Assembly: GCA_945864765.1 (NCBI GenBank)
Contig: CAMBDR010000006.1
Span: forward strand, 1-22,856
From: Janthinobacterium lividum
GTDB taxonomy: Bacteria; Pseudomonadota; Gammaproteobacteria; Burkholderiales; Burkholderiaceae_D
Reading direction: 5' to 3'
Length of the DNA: 22,856 bases
Every line of letters starts with the position of its first letter. Position 1 is the first letter of the stretch. This document shows, piece by piece, positions 22,402 to 22,856 of the stretch. The translations under genes and the position numbers were made by a program. The notes beneath the pieces were generated by a model, which did no database searches, had not been told where the DNA came from, and saw only the letters and a list, made by a program, of their open reading frames with translations.

Positions 22402-22856
22402 ATGTGCTTGATGAATGCTGATTTACCCACTCGCTTATTTATTCATTTAGTTACTCACTTATTTGGTAACTTGCCAACTCGCCTGTTTGCTTGCTTATTT
22501 GCCTGTTTTTCAGCGCGTCGGCTCACTTATTTGTCCGGGATATTTTTCTTGTGTTGGCTATCAGGGCAAGTAGAGGCGAGCGTCACATTGCAAGGTGTGG
22601 TGGTGCGCGAGCGTGAAAATGGCGTGCCGATCGCAGGGGTGGTGGTGCGAGCGGACGGTGCCAATCCTGTTACCAGCGGCCCGGACGGGCGTTTTCGGCT
22701 GGTTTTCCCTCAGCGTGAATTTGGGCAAGAAGTCTCGATCAAAATCAATTACACGGGTTGGGTGGCAGTGAATCAAGTGTTACTGGAGCGCCATATGCTC
22801 GATGTGACTAACCCCCCTTTTCGTATCGTGCTGTGTAAGCAAGCTGAATTTGATAA
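22402..22856 (+). CDS. Exported protein with carboxypeptidase-regulatory-like domain (C-terminus outside the window)
   Basis: The frame opens at an ATG preceded by GAGGGGG and stays open to the edge, giving 151 codons. After an unusual N-terminal stretch of 12-bp repeats comes a signal-peptide-like segment (RRLTYLSGIFFLCWLSGQVEA, cleavage perhaps after VEA; the Cys-Trp-Leu context does not look like a lipobox). The mature part begins SVTLQGVVVRERENGVPIAG and continues ADGANPVTSGPDGRFRLVFP, the beta-sandwich pattern of carboxypeptidase-regulatory-like (CarboxypepD_reg) domains often found at the N-terminus of periplasmic or surface proteins. The identity of the whole protein cannot be told from this part. 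No better start lies between the repeats and the hydrophobic segment. Confidence 0.65.
   Translation, partial: MCLMNADLPTRLFIHLVTHLFGNLPTRLFACLFACFSARRLTYLSGIFFLCWLSGQVEASVTLQGVVVRERENGVPIAGVVVRADGANPVTSGPDGRFRLVFPQREFGQEVSIKINYTGWVAVNQVLLERHMLDVTNPPFRIVLCKQAEFD
22429..22512. repeat. Degenerate 12-bp repeats at the start of the last gene
   Basis: Seven successive 12-bp blocks share the pattern ACTCGCTTATTT (for example ACTCACTTATTT, ACTCGCCTGTTT, GCTTGCTTATTT). They are in frame and give a 4-aa periodicity (TRLF, THLF, TRLF, ACLF) just before the signal-peptide core. Confidence 0.55.

Noticed and set aside
1..22856. CRISPR array, insertion sequence or prophage
   Set aside because: The repeats found are short tandem units without spacers, and there are no transposase, integrase or phage structural genes. 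The tRNA has no adjacent integrase or repeated 3' end.

Overview
The window looks like chromosomal DNA of a betaproteobacterium, most likely Burkholderiales and possibly Oxalobacteraceae. This rests on the gloB / methyltransferase / dnaQ / tRNA neighbourhood, the family of the gamma-glutamyltransferase, and the mixed-GC codon use. It is an inference from gene families seen by eye; no search was run.

Layout. 1-443 (minus): two overlapping small genes of unknown function, the second cut by the window edge. 444-826: no gene, but an operator-like palindrome and a strong plus-strand terminator with no gene in front of it. 827-2805 (plus): a gamma-glutamyltransferase lipoprotein with a one-base frameshift near its N-terminus. 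2862-13259 (minus): a six-gene operon, the centrepiece of the window. In transcription order it holds a 1146-aa transglutaminase-DUF2126 protein, an 849-aa circularly permuted ATP-grasp/alpha-E fusion, a 337-aa transglutaminase-like protein, a stand-alone ATP-grasp protein, a stand-alone alpha-E protein, and an Anbu-type proteasome-like protease. 13485-15692 (minus): a cysteine desulfurase / degenerate metallo-beta-lactamase-like / rhodanese fusion. 15892-16976 (minus): a membrane histidine kinase whose phosphoacceptor domain is deleted. 17444-18037 (plus): a corrinoid adenosyltransferase. 18108-18591 (minus): gloB with a large internal deletion. 18604-20358 (plus): a YafS-type methyltransferase, dnaQ (rnhA, often found between them, is absent) and tRNA-Val(CAC). 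20531-22273 (plus): an unrecognised 580-aa protein. 22402 to the end (plus): start of an exported protein with a carboxypeptidase-regulatory-like fold.

How the genes work together. The operon joins predicted amide-bond-forming enzymes (ATP-grasp, and an amidoligase-like DUF2126 domain) with transglutaminase-fold peptidases or ligases and a self-compartmentalising N-terminal-Thr protease. Established comparative genomics links Anbu to exactly these families, and a peptide-synthesis, tagging and degradation system has been proposed. The substrate is unknown. Here the ligase, transglutaminase and alpha-E components are each present twice, once in large or fused form and once separately, and most junctions are translationally coupled.

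A second theme is sequence instability. Two genes (histidine kinase, gloB) carry large internal deletions, ggt carries a single-base loss in a C run, rnhA is missing from its usual place, and short tandem repeats (9, 11, 12, 13 and 24 bp units) occur in at least seven places, including in-frame insertions in three proteins. Genuine decay or slippage cannot be told from assembly error by reading alone.
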